A DNA stretch of 17,158 bases from CAYRTV01 sp046483285 (lineage in GTDB: Bacteria > Acidobacteriota > Aminicenantia > Aminicenantales > Aminicenantaceae): NCBI GenBank assembly GCA_046483285.1, contig JAWODN010000078.1, positions 1 to 17,158 on the forward strand, in the 5' to 3' direction. A program made the position numbers and the translations under genes. The notes under the pieces are model-generated. The model saw only the letters and a program-made list of their open reading frames with translations. It was not told where the DNA came from and made no database searches. Of this stretch, positions 6,959 through 15,159 are shown in pieces (position 1 is the stretch's first letter; each line of letters starts with the position of its first letter).

Positions 6959-7026
6959 GCAGGGCATTCGCGGTGAAGGGCCACAGCGTCATGCCCTGCG
7001 CCTCGCATCTGCGGCAATCCCGGCCC
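6959..7026 (+). repeat. Hairpin repeat with conserved 3' flank, copy 1
   Basis: GCAGGGCAT (6959-6967) pairs perfectly with ATGCCCTGC (6991-6999) around a 23-base loop, TCGCGGTGAAGGGCCACAGC then GTC. It is followed by GCATCTGCGGCAATCCCGG. A copy with a different stem but a similar loop and the same 3' flank is at 16691-16763. Confidence 0.6.
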
Positions 7027-7061
7027 GTGAATAAGCCAGGTTAGGAAGGGATGAGCCGGAA

Positions 7062-7202
7062 ATGATGAAAAAGAAAAAAACCGCCGTTATAATATTTTTA
7101 ATTTCATGTGCCGCCCTGATCGCCGGGTTGCTGATGGACGAATTCCGTTCTGTTTGGGAAAAAGCGGTTATGGTCTGCCTGAGCTGCATAGGGATCGGTT
7201 GA
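7062..7202 (+). CDS. CD1871A-family CXXC-motif small membrane protein
   Basis: The 46-residue product opens MMKKKKTAVIIFLISCAA, with a basic start and one membrane segment to about residue 24. A short outer part ends in the conserved tail VCLSCIGIG, with the CXXC at residues 39-42. This matches the small CD1871A-type proteins I recall from Clostridia, which carry a C-terminal CLECIGIG-like tail. The stop TGA (7200-7202) is one base before the ATG of the membrane polyferredoxin gene, so the pair is almost surely one translational unit. AGGAAGGG lies 12 bases upstream of the first ATG; the second ATG (7065) is equally possible. The CXXC may carry electrons, exchange disulfides or help assemble clusters of its partner; that is inference. 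Confidence 0.8.
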   Translation: MMKKKKTAVIIFLISCAALIAGLLMDEFRSVWEKAVMVCLSCIGIG

Positions 7203-7203
7203 C

Positions 7204-8091
7204 ATGAAGTGGTTAACCAAGAGGCGCTGGTTCCAATCTATTGCCGCGCTGGTCTTTAATTTACAGGTTCCATTGTTTTTCAAGGGCCGTATATATCAGG
7301 GTCCGACCAAAGGTGTCTGTGTGCCGGTTTTAAACTGCTACTCTTGCCCTGCAGCAATGGGCGCTTGCCCTGTGGGCGCTCTTCAAAATTCCATGGCTGG
7401 GTTACGGGCCAATCTTTCTATGGCTCAATACCAGCTGGGATTGTATGTGGCCGGATTTTTTGGTGTGGTTGGTTCATTGGGGGGAAGAATCCCGTGTGGA
7501 TGGCTGTGCCCTTTTGGATGGCTGCAGGAATTGTTGTATAAAGTGCCCTTTCCCCGAATAAGGATCCCCTTTTTTTTGACGTATCTCAGGTATATCATCC
7601 TGTTTGTTTTTGTTATTGGTTTACCTTTACTGCTGTTGGATGCCGCTGGTTACGGTCAGACCTGGTTCTGTAAATGGATCTGTCCCGCCGGAACTTTGGA
7701 AGCAGGAATTCCTTTGGTGGCGGCCAATTCTTTTTTGCGCCAGCTGACAGGATGGCTGTTCACCTGGAAAATGGGATTGCTGGTCATCTTTTTATTGTGG
7801 ATGATGGCGTCGATGCGGCCGTTCTGCCGGACAGTGTGTCCGTTGGGAACCATTTTGGGATTCTTCAACCGGATCAGCTTCTTTCAAATGTCGGTTGATG
7901 ATGAACGCTGCACGGAATGCGGAATATGTTCCCGTGAATGCCCGGTGGAAATCACCCCCAACCGGACCCCCAACCATTCCCAGTGTATCCGGTGCCTTCA
8001 CTGTTCCAACTCCTGCCCGTACGGGGCGATCTCCCATTCTTTGTCTAAACCCCACCCCGCTGAAACAGAGAAAATATTACCCCAAAATTAA
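7204..8091 (+). CDS. NapH/CcoG-like membrane 4Fe-4S polyferredoxin
   Basis: The 295-residue inner-membrane protein has about five hydrophobic segments. It contains the family's repeated motifs CGWLCPFGW (98-106), CKWICPAGT (156-164) and CRTVCPLGT (208-216), then two ferredoxin clusters with cysteines 236/239/242/246 and 261/264/267/271. An extra N-terminal set C39, C45, C48, C55 (NCYSCPAAMGACPVGAL region) could bind another cluster. NapH-type proteins pass electrons between the quinone pool and periplasmic or membrane reductases. No reductase is adjacent, so the partner is unknown. It is coupled to the CXXC gene upstream and is convergent with the nuo operon, separated from it by 36 bases. 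Confidence 0.88.
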   Translation: MKWLTKRRWFQSIAALVFNLQVPLFFKGRIYQGPTKGVCVPVLNCYSCPAAMGACPVGALQNSMAGLRANLSMAQYQLGLYVAGFFGVVGSLGGRIPCGWLCPFGWLQELLYKVPFPRIRIPFFLTYLRYIILFVFVIGLPLLLLDAAGYGQTWFCKWICPAGTLEAGIPLVAANSFLRQLTGWLFTWKMGLLVIFLLWMMASMRPFCRTVCPLGTILGFFNRISFFQMSVDDERCTECGICSRECPVEITPNRTPNHSQCIRCLHCSNSCPYGAISHSLSKPHPAETEKILPQN

Positions 8092-8127
8092 CCATTTTTG
8101 GCATCTGCGGCAACCCCGCCCTGTTCG

Positions 8128-9009
8128 TCATTCAAGCTGTTCACCTGTCTCTGAATGTTGTGACAGGGGCTTGAAAATATAATTTCCGTCTTTTTGTGAT
8201 ATTCGTCCGAAAAAGTGACGGGGGTCATGATTGAATGCCACAGTCCATCCGAATTCGGATGCCCGCTGAAGGAAGCGCTCTTTGCTTTCAAAGGTTTCGA
8301 CTGGATACAGATCGTAACTCATGATGTAGGGCAAGTGCACATGGAAAGCCGTGGGAATCAAATCCCCCAGGAAATAAAGCACCTGACCCTTTGATTCAAC
8401 CCGGACAATCTGATGGCCGGTGGTATGTCCGGGCGCCGGGATGACTTTGATTCCGGGGACGATCTCCTCTTCTCCTTCTGCGGGGCGAAGCTGATTTTCT
8501 CTTTGGAGAGATAAAAAGAGAGTATCAATGTAGCTGGGCTTGTCCCGTCCCTGGGGATTATTGGCGTTTTCCCATTCTTTTTTTTGGATGACATATTCGG
8601 CATTGGGAAACGCAGGATGAAAATCACCGTGACTGTCCTTATATGTATTCCCTCCGCAATGGTCGAAATGGAGGTGGGTGTTAATGACAAAGTCGATGTC
8701 TTCGGGAGCTGTGCCATGCTTTTTCAGCTCCCCAAATAAACCGGATTCTCTCTGCGGTGAATAAAATTTGGCGTATTTAGAGGGCAGATTATCTCCAATC
8801 CCTGTGTCTACCAAGACAATTTTGTTTCCGGTGTTGATGAGAATAGAATTTAAGCCCAACTGAATCCGGTTGGATTCATCCGCCGGAATTAATTTTTCCC
8901 AGATAACCTTTGGCACGACACCAAACATGGCTCCGCCGTCCAGAGAAAAATACCCGTCTCTTAATCCGAGAACTTGAAAGGAGCCTAAAGTGATGCGGCG
9001 GGATTTCAT
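8128..9009 (-). CDS. MBL-fold metallo-hydrolase
   Basis: The 293-residue protein carries the complete dinuclear zinc site of the metallo-beta-lactamase superfamily: NTHLHFDHCGG with H112, H114, D116 and H117, then H195 in PAPGHTTGH, D216 in FLGDL and H261 in FNHDP. Upstream VLVDTGIGD is the usual beta-strand turn. Overall it resembles AHL-lactonase/AttM-like or general MBL hydrolases, but the substrate cannot be inferred. The ATG overlaps the nuoI stop in an ATGA, so it is the last gene of the nuo operon and replaces the expected nuoJ position. No terminator is visible before the convergent polyferredoxin gene. Confidence 0.88.
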   Translation of the reverse strand: MKSRRITLGSFQVLGLRDGYFSLDGGAMFGVVPKVIWEKLIPADESNRIQLGLNSILINTGNKIVLVDTGIGDNLPSKYAKFYSPQRESGLFGELKKHGTAPEDIDFVINTHLHFDHCGGNTYKDSHGDFHPAFPNAEYVIQKKEWENANNPQGRDKPSYIDTLFLSLQRENQLRPAEGEEEIVPGIKVIPAPGHTTGHQIVRVESKGQVLYFLGDLIPTAFHVHLPYIMSYDLYPVETFESKERFLQRASEFGWTVAFNHDPRHFFGRISQKDGNYIFKPLSQHSETGEQLE

Positions 9010-9476
9010 CGCAGAAGCTGGTCCAGATTCATAATCATATTATCCCGTGAATATCCGGCTAATTCGATTTCCTTGGTATCCATGCGGATCGCGTCTTCCG
9101 GACAGGCTTCAACACAAAAACCGCAAAAACAGCACCGGGTGAGATCAATTATGAACGTTTTGGGATATTTTTGAATTTCCGGATCGTCGAATTCCTCCGC
9201 TTCAATAAAGATGCATTCCGAGGGACAGACAGTCGCGCACAACATGCAGGCCACACACCGGGGCTTATCGTCTTCTCTTTTTAGAATCCGGTGGAGGCTC
9301 CGGTGCCGGGATGCTATTTCTATTTTTTCTTCCGGATATTGAGTGGTGACCGCTCCTTTCCTTTTGGTTTTTATTCCCAGCAAATTCACTGTATGGTACC
9401 ACATGTTGACAATGAAATGGCGGGTGGTGATAATTCCGCCGCGGATGATTTCGAGAAAGTATCCTAATAATCTCAT
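9006..9476 (-). CDS. nuoI: NADH-quinone oxidoreductase subunit I
   Basis: The 156-residue ferredoxin-type subunit of the hydrophilic arm holds clusters N6a and N6b, ligated by C74/C77/C80/C84 and C115/C118/C121/C125, each set ending in the typical CP. The amphipathic N-terminus (MRLLGYFLEIIRGG) fits attachment at the membrane. It carries electrons from NuoG towards NuoB. It starts four bases after the nuoH stop and overlaps the MBL gene by ATGA. Length is normal. Confidence 0.94.
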   Translation of the reverse strand: MRLLGYFLEIIRGGIITTRHFIVNMWYHTVNLLGIKTKRKGAVTTQYPEEKIEIASRHRSLHRILKREDDKPRCVACMLCATVCPSECIFIEAEEFDDPEIQKYPKTFIIDLTRCCFCGFCVEACPEDAIRMDTKEIELAGYSRDNMIMNLDQLLR

Positions 9477-9480
9477 TTTT

Positions 9481-10557
9481 TCACAAAAGAATCATAATAA
9501 CAGCTGTTGCCAATATATTAAATACGCTCAATGGAATCAATAACTTCCATCCAAAATCCATAAGCTGATCGTACCGGAACCGGGGATAAGTCCACCGGGT
9601 GAGAATTTGAAGCCAGCAGAAGAAAAAGACTTTGAGGTTGAACATCAGGACCTGGAGCAAAACCACGATCCCGTGCGGGAGCGGCCAAGAGCCTCCCCAT
9701 GGGAAAAGAAAACCGCCTTGGTACAGCCAGGGAACATGGTATCCCCCGAAAAAGAGAGTGGTTAACAGGCAGGCGATGATTAAGACTTTCATGAAATCGG
9801 TGAACATATACAGTCCCCATTTCATGCCCCCGTATTCGGTGAAGAACCCCACAATTTCCGATTCTCCTTCGGGGAGGTCAAAGGGAACCCGTTCGGATTC
9901 GGCGATCGCAGCGATCATAAAAATTAAAAAGCCAAGAGGCTGAATGAATATCCCCCATTTGGGCAGCCAACCGAATAACAAATCCCCCTGAAATTGGACA
10001 ATTTCAGAAAATCTCAGGGAAGGAAAAACCATGATCAATCCAATCAAAGACAGCCCCAGGGCCACTTCATACGAGATCATTTGTGCCGATCCCCGAATCG
10101 CTCCCAGTAAAGTCCAACGGTTGTTTGAAGCCCAGCCACTGAGAATAACCCCATATATACTTAAAGAAAGAAGGGCGATGACGAATAACAGCCCGACATT
10201 CAAATCCAGAACCTGAAGATCAATCTTTTTACCCCCGATATGAATCCAACTGGCGAAGGGAATGGTGCTGATGGTGATAGCGACGAAAACAAATGAAATA
10301 AAAGGGGCCAGGTTGTGGAGGAATTTCCGGGAGAAATTCGGCGTGAAGTCTTCCTTGAACATCATTTTTATGGCGTCCGCAAAGGGCTGAAACAATCCGA
10401 TGACACGGAAGCCGAGAATATTGGCGCGGTTAGCCCCGATCCGGTCCTGCATGACCGCGCTTTCTTTTCTTTCCGCCCAGGTTAAATACAGGGTCAGCAG
10501 TAAAAACCAAATCAGTGCGAACACCATTTTGACCAGAGTTATCAATGCGTCAATCAC
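9481..10557 (-). CDS. nuoH: NADH-quinone oxidoreductase subunit H
   Basis: The 358-residue membrane subunit forms part of the quinone pocket and links both arms of complex I. Hallmarks are WAERKESAVMQDRIGANRAN near residue 30, the quinone-site loop ESERVPFDLPEGESEIV, and a C-terminal RWTYPRFRYDQLM. About eight membrane segments are visible. The start is GTG (10555-10557), overlapping the nuoG stop as GTGA with AGGA upstream. This is one of only two membrane-arm subunits in the window. Confidence 0.94.
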   Translation of the reverse strand: MIDALITLVKMVFALIWFLLLTLYLTWAERKESAVMQDRIGANRANILGFRVIGLFQPFADAIKMMFKEDFTPNFSRKFLHNLAPFISFVFVAITISTIPFASWIHIGGKKIDLQVLDLNVGLLFVIALLSLSIYGVILSGWASNNRWTLLGAIRGSAQMISYEVALGLSLIGLIMVFPSLRFSEIVQFQGDLLFGWLPKWGIFIQPLGFLIFMIAAIAESERVPFDLPEGESEIVGFFTEYGGMKWGLYMFTDFMKVLIIACLLTTLFFGGYHVPWLYQGGFLFPWGGSWPLPHGIVVLLQVLMFNLKVFFFCWLQILTRWTYPRFRYDQLMDFGWKLLIPLSVFNILATAVIMILL

Positions 10558-12095
10558 TTTTGATCCTGAAAAAATGAAATCTCTTTTGTCATGGCTGTGA
10601 ATATATCCCGGGGAGAAAGAATCTTCGTGTAAAAAGAAAAATCCGCTCCCAACTCTTTACCCAGAAATTTAAGCCACTGCCATTCGGGTAGGGCGTCACC
10701 GGGTGGATCTAAAACCGGCAGAAAAGTTTGAGTCCTTCCTTCATGATTAGTTAAAGACCCCATTTTTTCCGCGATGACAGCGGTGGGGAGAACCAGCTGC
10801 ATTTTTTCTTTAATCTGAGTTTCCCTGGGTGTTAAGAGGACCCGGCTGCCCACAGTCTCAGGTATCCCGTTGAGAATGTGTTCAAGCTGAGCGACAGGAA
10901 ACGGAGATTCAAAAACAACCAGCAATTCAATATCATTCCAGCTGATATCGTCATGAGCCCGGTTCTCGAATCCGATTTCACGGCTCCCCCGCCGGTTGGG
11001 TGTCCGTTCAGCCGTCAACAGCAATTCATCACTTTGTTCATCAGGAAGATCGATCAGCCGGATATTTTCCACTCCCAGTTCTTTTTTAAATATCCGGTGT
11101 ATCAAATAGAACTCTTCGTTGGATAAATATGAATTCAGCAGCACACAGATTCTCTTGGTTTTGTTTTTGTGGACAAGTCTTTTGATTGTTCCGGTCAACC
11201 GGGAAAGCGCAGTTGAGGCATCCGCCGCCCGGCCGTCTGACATCACTGTTTTCATCCGCTCTCTGTCTATATAGGCATATCCATAGCGGCCTTTGTCACA
11301 AATCCAGTGACCGTTGACCTCCGGATTCTCACGGGACCGGATGCGGTACACCCGTTTGGGGATATTAAAACGGCTGAGCCCCGGATGAAAATCGATGGTT
11401 ATATTGCAGCCGCGTGAACACAGCGGGCATAACGACGGTTTGCTTTCTAAAAACCAGGTTCGGGATTGAAAACGAAAATCCAAGTCTGTGATCGCCCCGA
11501 CCGGGCATATTTCCGCCAGATTGCCTGAGTAGTTCCCATTAACGGACTCACCCGGAAACAAGCTGATTTCCGCTTTCAGACCGCGCTGGAATACCCCTAA
11601 CTTTTCCCCTCCGGTTACATTTTTTAAAAACCGGACGCACCGGGTGCAGAGAACACACCGCTCCCGGTCAAGAAGTAAATTTTTACCCAGGCGAACTCTT
11701 TTGTCTTTCTTGATCTTTTCTTCAGAAAAACGGCTGTCGAACAGGCCGTATTGCTCATAGTAATCCTGGAGTTTACACTCTCCCGCTTGATCACATACCG
11801 GACAATCGGGGGGATGCTCCGCCAATAGAAATTCCAGCACGCCTCTGCGGGCTTCACAGACCTCGCTGGTTTGGGTGTGAACCTTCATCCCGTCCCTTAC
11901 CGGAGTGGAACAAGCCAATTCCAGTTTTGGAGCTCCCTCTATTTCGACCAGGCACATTCTGCAGCTGCCTTCGGGCGGAAACGCCGGGTGATAGCAAAGA
12001 TGGGGAATATCGATTCCGGCTTTTTTTGCCGCCTCCAGAATTGTTGACTCTGGTTTGACCTCCACCGGACAATCATTGATAAATAACTTTACCAT
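10554..12095 (-). CDS. nuoG: NADH-quinone oxidoreductase subunit G, short form
   Basis: The 513-residue iron-sulfur subunit of the NADH-oxidising module keeps a full ligand set. The [2Fe-2S] site is C34/C45/C48/C62, the His-ligated N5 site H94/C98/C101/C107, the N4 site C147/C150/C153/C197, and an N7-type set C223/C226/C230/C266. The remaining ~230 residues are a reduced molybdopterin-oxidoreductase-like domain with the late EKMGSLTNHEGRTQ motif. Common NuoG proteins are longer (roughly 680-900), so this domain is shortened. It starts six bases after the nuoF stop without a clear ribosome binding site and ends inside the nuoH start. Confidence 0.92.
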   Translation of the reverse strand: MVKLFINDCPVEVKPESTILEAAKKAGIDIPHLCYHPAFPPEGSCRMCLVEIEGAPKLELACSTPVRDGMKVHTQTSEVCEARRGVLEFLLAEHPPDCPVCDQAGECKLQDYYEQYGLFDSRFSEEKIKKDKRVRLGKNLLLDRERCVLCTRCVRFLKNVTGGEKLGVFQRGLKAEISLFPGESVNGNYSGNLAEICPVGAITDLDFRFQSRTWFLESKPSLCPLCSRGCNITIDFHPGLSRFNIPKRVYRIRSRENPEVNGHWICDKGRYGYAYIDRERMKTVMSDGRAADASTALSRLTGTIKRLVHKNKTKRICVLLNSYLSNEEFYLIHRIFKKELGVENIRLIDLPDEQSDELLLTAERTPNRRGSREIGFENRAHDDISWNDIELLVVFESPFPVAQLEHILNGIPETVGSRVLLTPRETQIKEKMQLVLPTAVIAEKMGSLTNHEGRTQTFLPVLDPPGDALPEWQWLKFLGKELGADFSFYTKILSPRDIFTAMTKEISFFQDQK

Positions 12096-12101
12096 GAGGA
12101 T

Positions 12102-13358
12102 TCACAACTCCTGTTCCGCTGTGTTCTGTTCCAGTTCATTGCGAAATTTCCGGGCGATCGCCAGGACGGGCATAGCGGCGGCATCTCCCAATGGACAAAG
12201 GGTTTTTTTCAGAATCAAAGACGCCAGCCGGATGATTTCGTCGATATCACCGGTTTTGCCTTCACCCCGGACCATCCGCTGGACGATTTTATGGATCCAG
12301 GCTGTTCCGGTCCGGCAGGGTGTGCATTGACCGCAGGATTCATGGGCATAAAATTTGGCGATTTTTTCCAGGACTTTGAGCATGGGAGTGTCCTCATCGA
12401 TGACGATCACTCCCGCAGAGCCCAGCATGGAACCGGCCTCCATCAAGGTGTCACTGTCCAGGCAAATATCAATTTCATCCGCTTTTAATACCGGGGCAGA
12501 CATTCCTCCGGGAATGACGGCTTTGAGTTCCCGTCCTTCCGGCAAACCGCCGGCATAATTGTAAATCAAATCTTTTAAATTGACACCCACCGGAAGTTCA
12601 TATATGCCGGGTTTGTTGACCATTCCGCTGACCCCGAAAATACGGGTTCCGCCGTCTTTATCAACACCGGCTTTATGAAACCAGTCTCCGCCTTTTAAAA
12701 TAATATGGGGAATATTGGACAAAGTCTCCACATTATTAATAACCGTAGGACAATTGAATAAACCCACCAACGCCGGAAAGGGGGGTTTGACGCGGGGTCT
12801 TCCTAACTTTCCTTCAAGAGATTCCAGCAAAGCCGTCTCTTCACCGCATATATAGGCTCCGGCCCCCCGGTGTACGGTGATCTTTAAATCAAAACCTGAG
12901 TTCAAAATGTTTTTGCCCACATAACCTTTTTCTTCCGCTTCAATGAGAGCTTGTTCTAACCGGCGGGCGACATTCTCATATTCACCGCGGATATATATGA
13001 AAGCATGTTGGATCCCCACACAGAAGCAGGTGATTATGATTCCTTCAATCAGCATGTGTGGATTATGAGACATGATATAGCGGTCTTTGATGGTCCCGGG
13101 TTCACCTTCATCCGCATTGACACATAAATATTTCGGTTTGTCCGCTTCCTTGGGAACAAATCCCCATTTGACTCCTGCCGGAAAACCGGCGCCTCCCCTG
13201 CCCCGGAGATTGGCGGCTTTAACCTCTTGGAGAATTTCTTCCGGCGTCATTTCCTTGACCGCTTTTCTTGCTGCCTGGTATCCTCCGTTTTTTATATACA
13301 CGTCCATCCGGAAGATGTTTTCCAAATCAAAGTTTCCGGTCAGGATTTTTTCACTCAC
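12102..13358 (-). CDS. nuoF: NADH-quinone oxidoreductase subunit F
   Basis: The 418-residue subunit is the entry point for electrons and binds NADH and FMN. Visible are the glycine-rich GRGGAGFP (53-60), NADEGEPGT (81-89), GAGAYICGEETALLESLEG, and the N3 cluster C342/C345/C348 in SCGQCTPCRTG with C388 in CPLGDAA. The start is GTG, one base after the nuoE stop; a later ATG at residue 18 would remove conserved N-terminal sequence. Length is normal. Hydrogenase (HoxF) or formate dehydrogenase homologues share this fold, but the surrounding nuo genes settle the assignment. Confidence 0.94.
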   Translation of the reverse strand: MSEKILTGNFDLENIFRMDVYIKNGGYQAARKAVKEMTPEEILQEVKAANLRGRGGAGFPAGVKWGFVPKEADKPKYLCVNADEGEPGTIKDRYIMSHNPHMLIEGIIITCFCVGIQHAFIYIRGEYENVARRLEQALIEAEEKGYVGKNILNSGFDLKITVHRGAGAYICGEETALLESLEGKLGRPRVKPPFPALVGLFNCPTVINNVETLSNIPHIILKGGDWFHKAGVDKDGGTRIFGVSGMVNKPGIYELPVGVNLKDLIYNYAGGLPEGRELKAVIPGGMSAPVLKADEIDICLDSDTLMEAGSMLGSAGVIVIDEDTPMLKVLEKIAKFYAHESCGQCTPCRTGTAWIHKIVQRMVRGEGKTGDIDEIIRLASLILKKTLCPLGDAAAMPVLAIARKFRNELEQNTAEQEL

Positions 13359-13359
13359 T

Positions 13360-13833
13360 TTATTTTAAATCCTTTAAAATTTCATCAATCTTAATTGGAT
13401 CAAGATGCCCGTAATAATCGTCATTGATCATCATGCAGGGCGCTTGTTCACAGGCGCCCAGGCATTCGACAAGAGACAAGGAAAACTTGCCGTCTTCGCT
13501 GGTTTCACCCGGGCCGATGCCCAGTTTGGCCTGGAGATGGTCCAATATATTGTCTCCGCCTTTCAGAAAACAGCTTAAATTGGAACAAACCTGGATGTGA
13601 TGACGTCCTATTTTCTTTTGATGGAACATAGAATAAAATGTCACCACCTCTTTGACCCGGACCGGGGGCAGACTCAAAATATCGGCGATCATTTGTTCAT
13701 CCTCTTCGGTGATCCGGCCGACTTCCCGCTGCACCGCATGGAGGACCGGCAGCATCGCCGCTTCTTTTCTTGGATATTGCCGGATAATCCGCCCGATGCG
13801 GTCCCTGGTTTTATGGGATATCCGGGCGCTCAT
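13360..13833 (-). CDS. nuoE: NADH-quinone oxidoreductase subunit E
   Basis: The 157-residue thioredoxin-fold [2Fe-2S] subunit pairs with NuoF in the NADH-oxidising module. The N1a ligands are C83 and C88 (CSNLSC) with C124 and C128 (ECLGAC). The N-terminal helical part contains the family-typical VVTFYSMFH. Its ATG overlaps the nuoD stop by ATGA and nuoF follows after one base. Confidence 0.94.
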   Translation of the reverse strand: MSARISHKTRDRIGRIIRQYPRKEAAMLPVLHAVQREVGRITEEDEQMIADILSLPPVRVKEVVTFYSMFHQKKIGRHHIQVCSNLSCFLKGGDNILDHLQAKLGIGPGETSEDGKFSLSLVECLGACEQAPCMMINDDYYGHLDPIKIDEILKDLK

Positions 13834-15158
13834 CTGTCCAATTCTCCCCCGATCATGTTTAAGGAGCCGAAAGTGGGGATGATATCAGCGATATAGTGCC
13901 CGCGAATCATCTCTTCCAGGGCGGAAACGATATGGAAGCACGGCCCCCGCAGATGCAGGCGGTAAGGGCGGTCACTGCCGTCGGAAACGATATAAAATCC
14001 CAACTCTCCGCTGCCTCCTTCCACAGAGAAATAAACCTCGCCTTTTGGCGGACGTATTCCATGACCTTTCATAAAGAACTTGAAATGATTGATGAGTCCT
14101 TCAATATTGGTATAGGTTTCTTCCTTCGGCGGTATCACAAATGTTTTGCTTTGGGTCAGGATATACGGATATTTTTCCTTTTCGGACCCTCCCAGATTGG
14201 GTGATAACATTATCCGGCCTTCCGCTTTTTTAGTTCGGGAAGCATGAATAGCTTCAGCGGGAGTCATTTCCTTAAGTGCGTGAGGAGCGGATGGAGAGGC
14301 CGGCATTTTTTGAACCGCTTGTTCCACAATGTGAAGGCTTTGTTCCATCTCCTTCATTCTCACCATATAACGGTCGTAATTATCGCCGTTTTCTCCTAAG
14401 GGGATTTCGAAGTCAAGCTGGTTATAAATCAGATAGGGATGGGCTTTGCGGACATCATAATAGACCTGAGAAGCCCGCAAGCAGGGCCCTGTGAATCCAT
14501 AGTTGACGGCTGTTTCCGGGTCCACCACCGCGACATTCCGGGTTCTGTCCATCCATATTTTGTTTTTGTCCAGCAGCCCTTTCACGTCTTTCAATACGTC
14601 ACGGGTGACCTGGATGGCCTTTTTAAGCTGGGCGGGAAAATCCGGATGCAAATCCGCCCTGACCCCGCCGATACGGATATAAGAAGTCGTCATTCGGGCT
14701 CCGGTGGACTGCTCAATAACTTTCCAGATCTCTTCCCTGGCTTTGATGTAATAAAGAAATACAGTGAAAGCTCCGCATTCCATGGTCATGGCCGCAAGAG
14801 CCGTTAAATGGTCGCTGATGCGGGATAATTCGCTCATAATCACCCGGATGTACTGGGCTTTTTCCGGCGCTTCGATTCCCAGCATTTTCTCCACCGTCAT
14901 GACGTATCCGACATTATTGATAAGAGGCGACACATAATTCAAGCGGTCCGTATAAGGCAGAAGGTTAAAATATGTTTTGTTTTCGCATGTCTTTTCAAAT
15001 CCCCTGTGAAGATACCCCACTTCAAGCTCCGAGTTTAAAACCAGTTCATTTTCAAGTTCCAGCATGATGCGGATGGTCCCGTGCATTGCCGGGTGGGACG
15101 GACCCATATTAATCAAAAGACTTTCTTTTTTAGCGTTTTTTTGTAATCTGGTGGTCAT
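13830..15158 (-). CDS. nuoD: NADH-quinone oxidoreductase subunit D
   Basis: The 442-residue 49-kDa-type subunit forms the quinone-binding cavity with NuoB. NMGPSHPAMHG near the N-terminus carries the conserved quinone-site histidines, followed by GYLHRGFEK and the family's C-terminal DIIPTFGSLNMIGGELDR. C and D are separate genes, not fused as in E. coli. Hydrogenase-type nickel cysteine pairs are absent from the ends, which argues against a [NiFe]-hydrogenase large subunit. It starts one base after the nuoC stop. Confidence 0.95.
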   Translation of the reverse strand: MTTRLQKNAKKESLLINMGPSHPAMHGTIRIMLELENELVLNSELEVGYLHRGFEKTCENKTYFNLLPYTDRLNYVSPLINNVGYVMTVEKMLGIEAPEKAQYIRVIMSELSRISDHLTALAAMTMECGAFTVFLYYIKAREEIWKVIEQSTGARMTTSYIRIGGVRADLHPDFPAQLKKAIQVTRDVLKDVKGLLDKNKIWMDRTRNVAVVDPETAVNYGFTGPCLRASQVYYDVRKAHPYLIYNQLDFEIPLGENGDNYDRYMVRMKEMEQSLHIVEQAVQKMPASPSAPHALKEMTPAEAIHASRTKKAEGRIMLSPNLGGSEKEKYPYILTQSKTFVIPPKEETYTNIEGLINHFKFFMKGHGIRPPKGEVYFSVEGGSGELGFYIVSDGSDRPYRLHLRGPCFHIVSALEEMIRGHYIADIIPTFGSLNMIGGELDR

Positions 15159-15159
15159 A

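Larger units (their letters stand above)
6354..7061. other. Second gene-free repeat tract (~700 bp)
   Basis: I find no credible gene. The 65-codon minus-strand frame covering 6347-6544 runs through repeat sequence and resembles nothing. Content in order: an element-flank copy (6381-6434); CGCGGAGTGGTTTAGCC (6584-6600), which recurs almost exactly at 16779-16794; a stretch of near-tandem words around 6650-6720 (AGATAGACC, AGATAGACTA, then AACGCAACA, AACGCAATA, AACGCG); the inverted 74-bp repeat (6755-6828); a degenerate copy of the 104-bp repeat core (6911-6940); and a strong hairpin (6959-6999) followed by GCATCTGCGGCAATCCCGG. Confidence 0.7.

Noticed and set aside
13830..15158. Large subunit of a membrane-bound [NiFe] hydrogenase in place of NuoD
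   Set aside because: The terminal CxxC nickel ligand pairs are absent and the gene lies in a full nuoABCDEFGHI order.
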